Positions 9,783 to 19,378 of a stretch of 64,000 nucleotides of DNA are shown here, piece by piece. This DNA is from Bradyrhizobium sp. WSM1417 (lineage in GTDB: Bacteria; Pseudomonadota; Alphaproteobacteria; Rhizobiales; Xanthobacteraceae). Where the stretch lies: NCBI RefSeq assembly GCF_000515415.1, contig NZ_KI911783.1, positions 7,303,831 through 7,367,830 of the forward strand. The letters run 5' to 3'. Position 1 is the stretch's first letter, and every line of letters begins with the position of its first letter. Under the pieces are notes generated by a model. The model saw nothing but the letters and a program-made list of their open reading frames with translations, did no database searches and was not told where the DNA came from. Both the position numbers and the translations under genes were made by a program.

Positions 9783-9822
9783 AGTTTTCTTGAGTTTTCT
9801 TGAGTTTTCTTGAGTTTTCTTG
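9783..9822. repeat. Four tandem 10-base repeats upstream of the luciferase-like gene
   Basis: The unit AGTTTTCTTG occurs four times without mismatch at 9783-9792, 9793-9802, 9803-9812 and 9813-9822. It begins 14 bases upstream of the start codon at 9769. On the coding strand the unit is CAAGAAAACT. Because the period is close to one helical turn, A-tracts fall on the same face of the DNA, which could bend it. The array may equally be a slippage-prone leader with no function. Confidence 0.9.
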
Positions 9823-9870
9823 CCGCTCATATTTTTGTTGCGGGCATCTTAATGGGTGGGGCGGCGCTGT

Positions 9871-11112
9871 CTACGCAGTCGCAATTCCGCCTTGCGGGAG
9901 AAGGTGCTTTTCGGCGCGGCGGCCATTCAGGACCACACCGATGAAGGTGAACCGGACCAGCAGATGATAGCTCGCCAGCATCGGAGGAAGCGCGACGATG
10001 AGAAGAACGCCGAACTTGATCAGCCCGGGCCAGTCGAGCTGTGACAGCGCAACCTGCAGCGCCATCACGATCGGCAGGTGGATCATATAGAGCCAGTAGG
10101 ATGCATCGGCGAGATAGCGCCACGTCCGACTGAAGCCGGACATGAAGCGGAGGGCGAGGCCGAGGACCGCGAAGGTCGAAATCCATATCGCCGGCGCATA
10201 CAGGATCACGGAGACAAGCCGGAGCGTGGCGAAGCCGAAAGGCAGTTTCGGTGCACCCGGCGCGGACGTCATTGCCCCAACCAGCACGAAACTGATCAGG
10301 ATCAGAGTGATTGCGAGCAGAAGATGCGGCAGCCAGCGCCGCTCAATCAGCCGCAGCAGATCGATCTGCCGATGCAGCAGCCAGCCGATCGCGAAGGCGG
10401 TGCCGAAGCCGATCCAGGCCTGCGCGTTGGTGATGAGCGATTGATCCGGCGTCCTCACGCCCATCACGTTGATCCAGCGTTGATCGAGACAGAAGGCGAC
10501 GCCGATCGGGATTGCCAGAACAAGGGGGGCCAGCGGACTTTTCATGATCCCGGCGAAGACGCGGTCGATCCCCGCTCGCCACCCGCCTGACGCATCTAGC
10601 CAAACAAATGCCCCGCGCAGCAGCAGCACGGCGACATAAAGCTCCAGTAGCACATAGATGAACCAGAGATGGGTCAGGGGGAAATTCGGCAGCACCGGTG
10701 GCCAGCTGCGGGACCAGCCGCCGTTCGGGAAATGAGACGCCCAGATCGCGATGAAGTACATGGGCGTGAACAGGATCAGCCAACCGATCACGAGCGGCAG
10801 CCCGATTCTCAGGAGCCTGTCGCGGACGAAGCCCCTGACGCCCCGGCGATGAAAGCTCATGCGGGCGAAGAAACCCGCCATCAGGAAGAAGGTCGTCATC
10901 CGGAAGACATGGATGGTGAAGGTCAGCAGGCCCAGGAGCAGGCTTGGATGGGTGTCCTGGATGAACCAGAACCGGGGCGTGGCGGGCACGAACGACATGG
11001 CCGCGTGCAGGACGATGCCGAGCAGCAGGGCGCCGCCCCTGAGTGCATCAAGAGCGTGCAGCCGTTCCGATGCAGGGGTAGCGGCGGTCGAAGGTAACAT
11101 GGGTGGGCTCAT
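9871..11112 (-). CDS. Acyltransferase 3 family membrane protein
   Basis: The 413-residue protein starts with the family motif RLHALDALRGGALLLGIVLHA (residues about 13-33) and has about ten hydrophobic segments, typical of acyltransferase 3 (OafA/MdoC/NodX-like) enzymes. These transfer acetyl or succinyl groups to glycans or glucans across the inner membrane. The arginine in the ALRG motif and the HAAMSF His are the expected active-site positions near the membrane face. An ATG four residues downstream (11100) is an alternative start. It lies 72 bases downstream of the AraC-type gene on the same strand. The acceptor is unknown; periplasmic glucan or lipopolysaccharide are possibilities. Confidence 0.88.
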   Translation of the reverse strand: MSPPMLPSTAATPASERLHALDALRGGALLLGIVLHAAMSFVPATPRFWFIQDTHPSLLLGLLTFTIHVFRMTTFFLMAGFFARMSFHRRGVRGFVRDRLLRIGLPLVIGWLILFTPMYFIAIWASHFPNGGWSRSWPPVLPNFPLTHLWFIYVLLELYVAVLLLRGAFVWLDASGGWRAGIDRVFAGIMKSPLAPLVLAIPIGVAFCLDQRWINVMGVRTPDQSLITNAQAWIGFGTAFAIGWLLHRQIDLLRLIERRWLPHLLLAITLILISFVLVGAMTSAPGAPKLPFGFATLRLVSVILYAPAIWISTFAVLGLALRFMSGFSRTWRYLADASYWLYMIHLPIVMALQVALSQLDWPGLIKFGVLLIVALPPMLASYHLLVRFTFIGVVLNGRRAEKHLLPQGGIATA

Positions 11113-11184
11113 TCGGCTGGCGAGAGGATCTGCCGGACAGTCTGCCCAACGGGGCGCGGCGCTCTTGCCCGATCCAGAAATCGG

Positions 11185-12321
11185 CTAGCCGATTTCTCGA
11201 CGCGGCTGGCTGATTGTCTGATCGCGATCGGTTTCCGGCCGGCTCAGCGCCTCGCGCCGGAATTCGGTCGGGGTCATGCCGGTTTCGGCCTTGAAGGCGC
11301 GATTGAAAGGTCCGATCGACTGGAAGCCCGCATCCATGGCGATGGTCAGCACCGGGACCTCCCGTTGCGTCACGTCGGACAGCGCCAGCCTGGCGTCCTC
11401 GATACGGTAGCGGTTGAGGAAAGCATTGAAGTTGCGATAGCCCAGCCCTTCATTGATCGCCTGGCGCAGCCGATGCTCGGGAACGTCGAGCCGAGCCGCG
11501 AGCGCTCCGATCGCAAGACCTTCCTGCCGATAGGTTCGCTCCACCGTCATCAGATGGTCGAGGCGCCGGAGCAGGATCGGGTCGACGACGACCCGCCCCG
11601 CGGCGGCGCGATCGGCGACCAGGGCTTGCCTCCCTACCTCGCCGGATGCGATCGCGGCGGTGGCGTCATTGACAGCCATCGCCGGCGCGCTGAACAAGCC
11701 GATGCCGGCAAGCATGGCCACCACGAACAGCCCGAGCGCGGTCGGAAGACTGCCGGGCGCACCGGGAACCGCGACGGGAATTGCGGCGAAGCCGGCGACG
11801 GCGACGGTCGCGATGAGCACGACATTGATCGCAAGCATCGCCAGCCGCAGTCGGCGTCGCCGCGCGACCAGATCGGCTCGCCAGGTCTTGACCGTCTGAA
11901 TCGCGGCAGCGAGGGCCAGCACCAGGGTGGCCAAAGCCAGGACTCGCCCGCCTGCGCCGGCCAAAGCGGGCCAGTTCGCCCAGCCCAGCGTGATCGCAAA
12001 CCCGAAAGCCACGATGCTCAGCCACAGGGCGCCGTGCCAACGCCTCAGCACGAAATCGTCGTCGAACGCCGCGCGCGCCCACAGCCAGAATACGGCAGGC
12101 TGCGCGGACAGGATCGGCAACACCCACCACCATGACGATTTGGGAATGTTGGGCGCCGTCGCGATCGCATAGAATATGCCGCCTGCGCACATCGCGATGC
12201 CCAGCAAAGCCTGTTGGCCGGCCGCACGACGCAGCAAGGCCACGAGAACGATCAACAGGAACACGCCGCTCGCCGCGCCGCGAAGTCCGAGATCGATCGC
12301 CGTCAGCCCTGTCGCGGTCAC
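11185..12321 (-). CDS. Membrane-anchored AraC-family transcriptional regulator
   Basis: The N-terminal half of about 230 residues has six to seven hydrophobic helices. The C terminus is an AraC helix-turn-helix domain (last ~110 residues: LDVPEHRLRQAINEGLGYRN, then TIAMDAGFQSIGPFNRAFKA and TGMTPTEFRRE). This membrane-sensor plus AraC layout is common in alphaproteobacteria and suggests sensing at the inner membrane. No ATG occurs before the first helix, so I chose the GTG at 12321, with GGGG about 8 bases upstream; this gives 378 residues. The start is uncertain. The gene is divergent from napE, and the nap promoter lies between them. It may instead control the acyltransferase gene that follows it. 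Confidence 0.8.
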   Translation of the reverse strand: MTATGLTAIDLGLRGAASGVFLLIVLVALLRRAAGQQALLGIAMCAGGIFYAIATAPNIPKSSWWWVLPILSAQPAVFWLWARAAFDDDFVLRRWHGALWLSIVAFGFAITLGWANWPALAGAGGRVLALATLVLALAAAIQTVKTWRADLVARRRRLRLAMLAINVVLIATVAVAGFAAIPVAVPGAPGSLPTALGLFVVAMLAGIGLFSAPAMAVNDATAAIASGEVGRQALVADRAAAGRVVVDPILLRRLDHLMTVERTYRQEGLAIGALAARLDVPEHRLRQAINEGLGYRNFNAFLNRYRIEDARLALSDVTQREVPVLTIAMDAGFQSIGPFNRAFKAETGMTPTEFRREALSRPETDRDQTISQPRREIG

Positions 12322-12427
12322 AACTCGGATCCCCGTTCGACGCCAAATTGTCGCATCGCCTTCGCACGGGTACAACCCAAACTTGCGGTAGTGGCTCCGG
12401 CCGCAGCGACCGCCGCAAATTGACGGA

Positions 12428-12441
12428 TTGATCCAGATCAA
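12428..12441. promoter_or_regulatory. FNR/FixK2-type box of the nap operon
   Basis: The 14-base site TTGATCCAGATCAA is a perfect palindrome of the TTGAT-N4-ATCAA class recognised by FNR/FixK-type regulators. Its centre lies about 94 bases before the napE ATG, consistent with an activating position for a transcript start some 40 bases downstream. It fits low-oxygen control of nitrate reduction. Confidence 0.88.
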
Positions 12442-12528
12442 GGCGTCAGTGGCCCTGCTGCATCTAAAGTGCAGCAAGGCAACGGCCCGGATGCCGTCCC
12501 AATCCCTACATTTCAGACGAGACCGAAT

Positions 12529-12714
12529 ATGTCGGCCCCTGACGACGCGACTTCGCGCGTGCGCCGTAAGCGCATGGAGATTTTCGCTTTCCTGTTCCTG
12601 ACCGCGATCGTGATGCCCGTCCTCGCGGTCGGAACGGTCGGCTCCTACGGGCTCGGCGTCTGGATCTACCAGATCTTTGCCGGCCCTCCCGGCCCGCCGC
12701 CCTCCCCGCATTGA
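12529..12714 (+). CDS. napE: Periplasmic nitrate reductase accessory membrane protein NapE
   Basis: The 61-residue protein begins MSAPDDATSR, then a basic stretch, followed by a single membrane helix EIFAFLFLTAIVMPVLAVG (about residues 17-35) and a second hydrophobic part ending GVWIYQIFAGPPGPP. This is the usual NapE pattern with the (R)RxEIxxFLFL motif. NapE is a small inner-membrane protein of unresolved role that starts nap operons in many alphaproteobacteria. The ATG at 12529 is preferred over a frame opening upstream at 12469, because the family begins here. It is the first gene after the FixK2-type box and is followed by napD after 25 bases. Confidence 0.93.
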   Translation: MSAPDDATSRVRRKRMEIFAFLFLTAIVMPVLAVGTVGSYGLGVWIYQIFAGPPGPPPSPH

Positions 12715-12739
12715 TCCCTTAAAGCGAAAGACAGGCATC

Positions 12740-13054
12740 ATGGCCCACGCCACACTCAACCGCCGTGCCTTGATCACCGGCCGGGTGCTCAGCGCCGAGC
12801 GCGTCATCTCGCCGCCCGGTTGCGAAATCGCCAGCATCATCGTGCAGGCGCGCCCCGAGCGCCTGGACCAGCTGGAAGCCGCGATCACCGCCCTTGCCGG
12901 CTGCGAGATTCACGGCCGCGCTGCGCGAGGAAAGCTCATCGTCGTGACCGAGGCGCCTGATGCCGGCAGCCTCGGCACCCTGCTCAACACCATCCAGTCG
13001 CTGCCCGACGTCTATTCCGCAGCGCTGGTCTTTCACGCCATTGAAACCGCCTGA
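12740..13054 (+). CDS. napD: NapD, cytoplasmic chaperone for NapA maturation
   Basis: The 104-residue protein begins [20 protein letters not shown] and has the NapD core ([37 protein letters not shown]). NapD binds the twin-arginine signal of NapA and delays export until the molybdenum cofactor is inserted. The ATG at 12740 is used; the open frame upstream overlaps the end of napE. The gene is followed by napA after 16 bases. Confidence 0.93.
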   Translation: MAHATLNRRALITGRVLSAERVISPPGCEIASIIVQARPERLDQLEAAITALAGCEIHGRAARGKLIVVTEAPDAGSLGTLLNTIQSLPDVYSAALVFHAIETA

Positions 13055-13070
13055 GTCAGGAAGAGCCATT

Positions 13071-15584
13071 ATGACATCGCCAAAGCTCGACCGCCGCCAG
13101 ATGCTGAAGCTCGAGGCCGCCGCCATCGCGGCCGCCGCTGCCGGCATGCCGGCACCGGCGCTCGCCGCGAACCTCGTCGCCGAGCGCGACGTCGCCGAAC
13201 TGAAATGGGACAAGGCCGCCTGCCGCTTCTGCGGGACCGGCTGCTCGGTGATGGTCGCGACCAAGAACAATCGCGTCGTCGCCACCCACGGCGACATCAA
13301 GGCCGAGGTCAATCGCGGCCTCAACTGCGTCAAGGGCTACTTCCTCTCCAAGATCATGTACGGCCACGACCGCCTGACGCAGCCGATGCTGCGCAAGACG
13401 GCCGGCAAATACGACAAGAACGGCGAATTCACGCCCATCTCCTGGACCGAAGCCTTCGACATCATGGAGGTGAAGTGGAAGGAGGCGATCAAGAAGCGCG
13501 GGCCGAACGGCGTCGCCATGTTCGGCTCCGGCCAGTGGACGATCTGGGAGGGCTATGCCGCCTCGAAGCTGTTCAAGGCCGGCTTCCGCACCAACAACAT
13601 CGACCCCAATGCCCGCCACTGCATGGCCTCCGCGGTCGCCGGCATGATGCGCACCTTCGGCATCGACGAGCCGCCCGGCTGTTATGACGACATCGAGGCC
13701 ACCGACGCCTTCGTGCTGTGGGGCTCCAACATGGCGGAGATGCACCCGATCCTGTGGACGCGCGTGGCCGACCGCCGGCTGTCCGCACCGCATGTCCGCG
13801 TCGCCGTGCTCTCGACCTTCGAGCACCGTTCGTTCGACCTCGCCGACATCGGCATGATCTTCAAGCCGCAGACCGACCTCTATCTGCTCAACGCCATCGC
13901 CAACCACATCATCAAGACCGGCCGGGTCAACAAGGATTTCGTTGCCGCGCATACCATCTTCAGACGCGGCCAGACCGACATCGGCTATGGTTTGAGGCCC
14001 GAGCATCCGCTGCAGAAGAAGGCGACGGGCGCGGCGAAGGCCAACGACTCCACCGAGATGAGCTACGACGAGTACGTCAAGTTCGTCTCCGAGTACACGC
14101 TGGAGAAGGCCGCCGAGATGTCGGGCGTGCCGCTCAACCGGCTGGAGGCGCTGGCCGAGCTCTATGCCGATCCCAAGACCAAGGTGGTCTCGTTCTGGAC
14201 CATGGGATTCAACCAGCACACCCGCGGCGTCTGGTGCAACAACCTCGTCTACAACATCCATCTGTTGACCGGAAAGATCTCCTCGCCCGGCAACAGCCCG
14301 TTCTCGCTGACCGGCCAGCCCTCGGCCTGCGGCACCGCGCGCGAGGTCGGCACCTTCTCACACCGCCTGCCGGCCGACATGGTCGTCACCAACAAGGAGC
14401 ACCGCACCAAGGCCGAACACATCTGGCAGCTCCCGGAGGGCACCATTCCCGACAAGCCCGGCGCGCATGCCGTGCTGCAAAGCCGGATGCTGAAGGACGG
14501 CCTGATCAACGCCTATTGGGTGCAGGTCAACAACAACCTCCAGGCCGGTCCCAACGCCAACGAGGAGACCTATCCGGGCTTCCGCAACCCCGACAATTTC
14601 ATCGTGGTCTCGGACGCCTATCCGTCGGTCACCGCGCTCGCCGCCGACCTCATCCTGCCGACCGCGATGTGGGTGGAGAAGGAAGGCGCCTACGGCAATG
14701 CCGAGCGGCGCACGCAGTTCTGGCATCAGCTCGTCGCTGCCCCGGGCGAGTCGAAGTCCGATCTCTGGCAGCTCATGGAATTCTCAAAACGCTTCAAGAT
14801 CGAGGAAGTGTGGCCGGAGGAGCTGATCGCCAAAAAGCCGGACGTGCGCGGCAAGACGCTGTTCGACGTGCTCTACAAGAACGGCGAGGTCGACAAGTTT
14901 CCGGTCTCCGACATCGAGCAGGGCTACCTCAACGACGAGTCCAAGGCGTTCGGCTTCTACGTCCATAAGGGCCTGTTCGAGGAATACGCCACCTTCGGCC
15001 GCGGCCATGGCCACGACCTCGCGCCGTTCGACACCTATCACCGCGAACGCGGCCTGCGCTGGCCTGTCGTCAACGGCCAGGAAACCAAATGGCGTTTCCG
15101 CGAGGGCAGCGACCCTTACGTCAAGCAGGGCACCGAGGTGCAGTTCTACGGTTATCCGGACGGCAAGGCGCGCATCTTCGCCCTGCCTTACGAGCCGGCG
15201 GCAGAATCGCCCGACAACGAATATCCGTTCTGGCTCTCGACCGGCCGCGTGCTCGAGCACTGGCATTCCGGCACCATGACGCGCCGGGTGCCCGAGCTCT
15301 ACAAGGCTTTCCCCGAGGCCGTGTGCTTCATGCATCCCGACGACGCGCAGGAGGCGAAGATCCGCCGCGGCGACGAGGTGAAGGTGGTCTCCCGCCGCGG
15401 CTTCATCCGTGTCCGCGTCGAGACGCGCGGCCGCGACCGGCCGCCGCGCGGCCTCGTCTTCGTGCCGTGGTTCGACGAATCCAAGCTGATCAACAAGGTG
15501 ACGCTGGACGCCACCGATCCGATCTCGCTGCAGACCGACTACAAGAAGTGCGCCGTGCGCATCGAGCGGGTGAACGTGTCATGA
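13071..15584 (+). CDS. napA: Periplasmic nitrate reductase, catalytic molybdoprotein
   Basis: The 837-residue protein reduces nitrate to nitrite in the periplasm. It opens with a twin-arginine signal ([10 protein letters not shown]). The [4Fe-4S] ligands are Cys51, Cys54, Cys58 (CRFCGTGC) and Cys86 (LNCVKG). The molybdenum ligand is Cys184 in [11 protein letters not shown]. Length and motifs match NapA of alphaproteobacteria throughout, including the [12 protein letters not shown] and [13 protein letters not shown] segments of the cofactor pocket. The ATG at 13071 is chosen, since it starts the Tat leader. The stop overlaps the napB start by four bases (ATGA). NapD precedes it, and NapB and NapC follow as electron donors. 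Confidence 0.97.
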   Translation: MTSPKLDRRQMLKLEAAAIAAAAAGMPAPALAANLVAERDVAELKWDKAACRFCGTGCSVMVATKNNRVVATHGDIKAEVNRGLNCVKGYFLSKIMYGHDRLTQPMLRKTAGKYDKNGEFTPISWTEAFDIMEVKWKEAIKKRGPNGVAMFGSGQWTIWEGYAASKLFKAGFRTNNIDPNARHCMASAVAGMMRTFGIDEPPGCYDDIEATDAFVLWGSNMAEMHPILWTRVADRRLSAPHVRVAVLSTFEHRSFDLADIGMIFKPQTDLYLLNAIANHIIKTGRVNKDFVAAHTIFRRGQTDIGYGLRPEHPLQKKATGAAKANDSTEMSYDEYVKFVSEYTLEKAAEMSGVPLNRLEALAELYADPKTKVVSFWTMGFNQHTRGVWCNNLVYNIHLLTGKISSPGNSPFSLTGQPSACGTAREVGTFSHRLPADMVVTNKEHRTKAEHIWQLPEGTIPDKPGAHAVLQSRMLKDGLINAYWVQVNNNLQAGPNANEETYPGFRNPDNFIVVSDAYPSVTALAADLILPTAMWVEKEGAYGNAERRTQFWHQLVAAPGESKSDLWQLMEFSKRFKIEEVWPEELIAKKPDVRGKTLFDVLYKNGEVDKFPVSDIEQGYLNDESKAFGFYVHKGLFEEYATFGRGHGHDLAPFDTYHRERGLRWPVVNGQETKWRFREGSDPYVKQGTEVQFYGYPDGKARIFALPYEPAAESPDNEYPFWLSTGRVLEHWHSGTMTRRVPELYKAFPEAVCFMHPDDAQEAKIRRGDEVKVVSRRGFIRVRVETRGRDRPPRGLVFVPWFDESKLINKVTLDATDPISLQTDYKKCAVRIERVNVS

Positions 15585-16051
15585 TGAAACGATTTGGAGT
15601 AGCGCTGCTCGCAGTCGCGATCGCAGCCGGCGCGAGTTCGCTGACAGCGCAGACGGTGACGTCAGGCCTGCGCGGCCCGACGCCGCTCAACGAGGAAGGT
15701 CCGGCGCCGCCGATGCTGCCGAACCGCAACACCTCCGAAAGGGAAGTGCGCAACTATCCGGAGCAGCCGCCTGTCATTCCGCATACGATCGACGGCTATC
15801 AGATCGATCTCAACGGCAACAAGTGCCTGTCCTGCCATGCGCGGGCGCGCATCGCGGAATCGCAGGCGCCGATGGTCTCGATCACCCACTTCATGGACCG
15901 CGACGGCCAGTTCCTGGCTTCGATCTCGCCGCGCCGCTTCTTCTGCACGGAATGCCACGTGCCGCAGAACACCGCCAATCCGCCCGTCAGCAACGACTTC
16001 ACCGACATCGACACGCTGCTGTCGCGCGCAAGTCCCGGTGGCCGCCGATGA
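15581..16051 (+). CDS. napB: Periplasmic nitrate reductase diheme cytochrome c subunit
   Basis: This 156-residue secreted protein has a signal peptide (about residues 1-23) and two c-type heme motifs, CLSCH (82-86) and CTECH (122-126). NapB passes electrons from NapC to NapA. The proline-rich segment between the leader and the first heme ([11 protein letters not shown], then [17 protein letters not shown]) is typical. ATG codons at 15581 and 15584 are both available; the first overlaps the napA stop (ATGA). The stop overlaps napC by four bases, so napA-napB-napC are probably translationally coupled. Confidence 0.96.
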   Translation: MMKRFGVALLAVAIAAGASSLTAQTVTSGLRGPTPLNEEGPAPPMLPNRNTSEREVRNYPEQPPVIPHTIDGYQIDLNGNKCLSCHARARIAESQAPMVSITHFMDRDGQFLASISPRRFFCTECHVPQNTANPPVSNDFTDIDTLLSRASPGGRR

Positions 16052-16701
16052 CGACGACCGCTGATGAGCCCGACGAGGGAATGAAGGCCAAGGGCGGCTT
16101 CGTCGCGCGAAGCCTAGACTTTGCGCGCGAGCTCTGGCAGGTGCTGATCCGTCCGAGCTCGGTGTTCGGGCTCGGCGTGCTGGTGCTGGCGGGCTTCATG
16201 GCCGGCGTGATCTTCTGGGGCGGCTTCAACACCGCGCTGGAATTGACCAACACCGAAAAATTCTGCACCGGCTGCCACGAGATGAAGGACAACGTCTACG
16301 CCGAGCTGAAATCGACCATCCACTTCGCCAACCGCTCCGGCGTGCGCGCAACCTGTCCGGATTGCCACGTGCCGCACAACTGGACCGACAAGATCGCCCG
16401 CAAGATGCAGGCCTCCAAGGAGGTCTGGGGCAAGCTCTTCGGCACGATCGACACCCGCGAGAAATTTCAGGATCACCGGCTCGAGCTGGCGGCGCATGAA
16501 TGGGCGCGCTTCAAGTCCAACGATTCGCTGGAATGCCGCAACTGCCACAGCGCCGATTCCATGGACATCACCAAGCAGTCGCCGCGGGCCTCGGTCGCGC
16601 ACCAGCGTTTCCTGTTCACCAAGGAAAAGACCTGCATCGACTGCCACAAGGGCATCGCCCACCATCTGCCCGACATGCGCGGCGTTCCCGGCTGGCAGTA
16701 G
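16048..16701 (+). CDS. napC: Tetraheme cytochrome c quinol dehydrogenase NapC
   Basis: The 217-residue NapC/NirT-type protein has one membrane anchor (about residues 39-60). Its four heme motifs are CTGCH (73-77), CPDCH (103-107), CRNCH (163-167) and CIDCH (186-190). It oxidises ubiquinol in the inner membrane and reduces NapB. It is the last gene of the napEDABC operon; no napF, napG or napH is present, as expected for the alphaproteobacterial layout. No terminator hairpin is obvious in the 88 bases before the next gene. Confidence 0.96.
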   Translation: MTTTADEPDEGMKAKGGFVARSLDFARELWQVLIRPSSVFGLGVLVLAGFMAGVIFWGGFNTALELTNTEKFCTGCHEMKDNVYAELKSTIHFANRSGVRATCPDCHVPHNWTDKIARKMQASKEVWGKLFGTIDTREKFQDHRLELAAHEWARFKSNDSLECRNCHSADSMDITKQSPRASVAHQRFLFTKEKTCIDCHKGIAHHLPDMRGVPGWQ

Positions 16702-16789
16702 GGCGCCCCGCCCGGCTTGAACCGGCGGTGCGAATGGTTAGTTTTGGGGCTGGCGAATCGCTCCGTTTCGCCCCCTCCTCAAAGCAGAC

Positions 16790-17905
16790 ATGGCCACATT
16801 CACCCCGCATCAAGATGCCGCGCTCAAGGCCGTTGGCGACTGGCTCAAGGCCAAGCCCGGCCGCAACGGCACGCCGCCGGTGTTCCGCCTGTTCGGCTAT
16901 GCCGGTACCGGCAAGACCACGCTGGCGCGGCACATCGCCGACGGCGTCGACGGCGAGGTGAAGTTCGCCGCCTTCACCGGCAAGGCGGCGCTGGTCATGC
17001 GCAACAAGGGCTGCGACGAAGCCTCCACCATCCATTCGCTGATCTACCGCACCCGCGAATCCGGCGAGGAGCAGCCCAGCTTCGAGCTGTGGGACGACGC
17101 CCCGGCGTCCAAGGCCAAGCTGATCGTGATCGACGAATGCTCGATGGTCGATGCCGAATTGGGCCGCGACCTGATGTCGTTCGACTGCCCGCTGCTGGTG
17201 CTGGGCGATCCCGCGCAGCTGCCCCCGATCCAGGGCGGCGGGTTCTTCACCAATACCGAGCCCGACGCGATGCTGACCGAGGTGCACCGCCAGGCCCAGG
17301 ACGACCCGATCGTGCGGATGTCGATGGACGTCCGCGAGGGACGCGAGCTCGACATCGGCCGCTACGGCGAGAGCGAGGTGGTGTCGCGCAAGGAGCTCGA
17401 TCCTGATCGCGTCATGGCCGCGGACCAGGTGCTGGTCGGACGCAACAACACGCGGCGCGCGTACAATATGCGCGTGCGTCAGCGCCAGAACATCGAGGAC
17501 GTCTTCCCCGTCGCCGGCGACAAGCTGGTCTGCCTGCGCAACAATCGCAAGAAGGGCCTGTTCAACGGCGGGCTGTGGCGCGTGAAGTCGCGCAACACCT
17601 CGCGCTCGAAATCCCGCATTCTCAGCATGAGGCTGTCGCCGGACGAGGATCTCGGCCACAAGGTGACGAAGGTCTCGGTGCGCGCCGATTGCTTCGAGGG
17701 CGGCGTCGAGGCGATCGCCTGGGAGCAGCGCAAGCCCTATGACGAGTTCGACTACGGCTACGTGCTGACCGTGCACAAGTCGCAGGGCTCGCAATGGGAC
17801 GACGTCGTGCTGTTCGACGAGAGCTTTGCGTTTCAGGAGAGCCGCGCGAGGTGGCTTTATACCGGCATCACGCGCGCGGCAAAACGTCTGAGCATTGTGG
17901 TGTGA
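16790..17905 (+). CDS. RecD-like ATP-dependent DNA helicase (AAA_30 / UvrD_C_2)
   Basis: The 371-residue protein is a compact superfamily 1 helicase related to the RecD/TraA group. Walker A is GYAGTGKTT (36-44) and Walker B is LIVIDECSMV (111-120). Motif III is GDPAQLPP, followed by an arginine-bearing LTEVHRQ segment. The C terminus contains TVHKSQGSQWDDVV and YTGITRA, the motif V and VI region of the UvrD_C_2 domain. At about half the length of RecD2 it lacks the N-terminal helical domains. No RecB or RecC gene is adjacent, so it is probably a stand-alone helicase of unknown job, perhaps phage-derived or used in repair. The ATG at 16790 gives a full domain. Confidence 0.88.
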   Translation: MATFTPHQDAALKAVGDWLKAKPGRNGTPPVFRLFGYAGTGKTTLARHIADGVDGEVKFAAFTGKAALVMRNKGCDEASTIHSLIYRTRESGEEQPSFELWDDAPASKAKLIVIDECSMVDAELGRDLMSFDCPLLVLGDPAQLPPIQGGGFFTNTEPDAMLTEVHRQAQDDPIVRMSMDVREGRELDIGRYGESEVVSRKELDPDRVMAADQVLVGRNNTRRAYNMRVRQRQNIEDVFPVAGDKLVCLRNNRKKGLFNGGLWRVKSRNTSRSKSRILSMRLSPDEDLGHKVTKVSVRADCFEGGVEAIAWEQRKPYDEFDYGYVLTVHKSQGSQWDDVVLFDESFAFQESRARWLYTGITRAAKRLSIVV

Positions 17906-17992
17906 TGCGCCGCAAGCGCGGCCCCGAGCGGATGCATTCACCAGGCGCTAGGCTTTGATGTGTATCACCGTGCCGTCTGGATGGGGACGCAC

Positions 17993-19366
17993 ATGAACAC
18001 CGGAAGACTCGATTACCTCGACACGCCCGATGAAGCCTGTGCGAACCGTCGCCGCTTCCTGAGATCGGTCGGCATCGCGGCCGGCACGCTCGCCGCATCG
18101 GCTGTAGCGCCAGGGATGGCGCTATCCGCTCCGCTTCGCGCGGGCCACTCGCGGTCGGGCAAGCCGGTGCGGATCTCGAAGCAACGCCTCAACGAGCTGG
18201 CGGCGAAATTCTATGCCGTGTTCAACGAACGCGACATCCTGCCCAAGGACTTCTCCGAGAAGCATGCCGCGCGCTACGACGTCGAGCTGCGGCGCATCGT
18301 CACCTCTACGCACGTCCCCGAGACGGGAGAGCGCGTGCAGGTCAGCGCGCTCGTCGCGGTCCCGGCCGGTATCCGCGGCGTGCTGCCGGTCCTGTCCTGG
18401 CAACACGGCACGATCCTGTCGTTCGATCAGGTGCCATCCAACCTGCTGCGGCTCGGCGATGAAGCCTACCAGCTCCGCGACAATGTCGACTCGCTGGAGA
18501 CGCTGTTCAACATCCAGCGCTTCGCCGGCAACGGCTATGCCGTGATCGCCGCAGACTACGTCGGCAAGGGTCCTTATCGCAACGGTCGCGGCGAGGCCTA
18601 TGCGGTGAAGGGCGCCACGGTGCAGTGCTGCCTCGACGTCCTCGATGCCGGCCTGATCGAGCTGAAGGCGCTCGGCCTTCGCCAATCGGAGCTGTTCCTG
18701 AACGGCTGGTCGCAAGGCGCGCTGAACACGCAATGGCTCAAGCAGGAGATGCAACGCCGCGGGCTCAAGGTGACGGCAACCGCGACCCAAAGCCCGTTCA
18801 ACAATCTCGCCGAGAGCTTCCATTACTGGGTCAACCCGGCGTCCTACATTCCCTCTACCGAGACGTCCTACCCGATGCCGCCGGCCTGGATCACGCCGTG
18901 CTTGATCGTCCTGTTGGGAAGCTACCGCCAGTACTATGGACTACGCGATCTGTTCACGACGGCCATCAAACCGCAATATCAGGCGTTCGCGGAAAAATAC
19001 TGGGCCGACTACAGCCTGGAGGGCGAGACAGCGAAGAGCGTTCCGCCAGCTGGCGATTTGCTGGCGGACGGGTTCTTCGACCGCTTCACCAAGGACACCA
19101 ACAGCCGGCTGCTGCGCCAGCTCGGCAACAACAGCGCGACTTTCTGGGACTATGATTCCCCTATCCGGTTCTATTACGGATTGGCGGACGAGGCGCTGCA
19201 TCCGCGGTTGGTCAAGCCGGCGATCGCCGCCGGCGGACGGTTCGCGGACGGCGTTGCGGTTGGTGGCGCGAGCCATCGCGTCACGTTCCTCGCGAGCCTC
19301 TATGGCGACAGCGCCGTGTTGAACGGGCAGTCCACCGTGCTCGACTGGTTCAACTCGATGATGTGA
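17993..19366 (+). CDS. Tat-exported alpha/beta hydrolase (secretory lipase-like)
   Basis: The 457-residue protein starts with a twin-arginine signal (NRRRFLRSVGIAAGTLAASAV, about residues 18-38), so it acts outside the cytoplasm. The body has an alpha/beta-hydrolase pattern: a strand-turn with VLPVLSWQHGT, then YAVIAADYVGKG, and the nucleophile elbow GWSQGAL. A late FYYGLADEALHP segment carries the likely catalytic Asp, and GGASHRVTFL the His. This layout resembles secretory lipases and prolyl oligopeptidase-like esterases; the substrate is unknown. The ATG at 17993 is preferred over 17960 because GGGGA lies about 7 bases before it. Confidence 0.78.
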   Translation: MNTGRLDYLDTPDEACANRRRFLRSVGIAAGTLAASAVAPGMALSAPLRAGHSRSGKPVRISKQRLNELAAKFYAVFNERDILPKDFSEKHAARYDVELRRIVTSTHVPETGERVQVSALVAVPAGIRGVLPVLSWQHGTILSFDQVPSNLLRLGDEAYQLRDNVDSLETLFNIQRFAGNGYAVIAADYVGKGPYRNGRGEAYAVKGATVQCCLDVLDAGLIELKALGLRQSELFLNGWSQGALNTQWLKQEMQRRGLKVTATATQSPFNNLAESFHYWVNPASYIPSTETSYPMPPAWITPCLIVLLGSYRQYYGLRDLFTTAIKPQYQAFAEKYWADYSLEGETAKSVPPAGDLLADGFFDRFTKDTNSRLLRQLGNNSATFWDYDSPIRFYYGLADEALHPRLVKPAIAAGGRFADGVAVGGASHRVTFLASLYGDSAVLNGQSTVLDWFNSMM

Positions 19367-19378
19367 ACCGGCGCGCGG

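Noticed and set aside
9783..9822. Possible CRISPR array
   Set aside because: The four units are 10 bases long with no spacers, so it is a simple tandem repeat.
16790..17905. Part of a RecBCD recombination operon
   Set aside because: The protein is a short stand-alone helicase; no recB or recC gene lies nearby.
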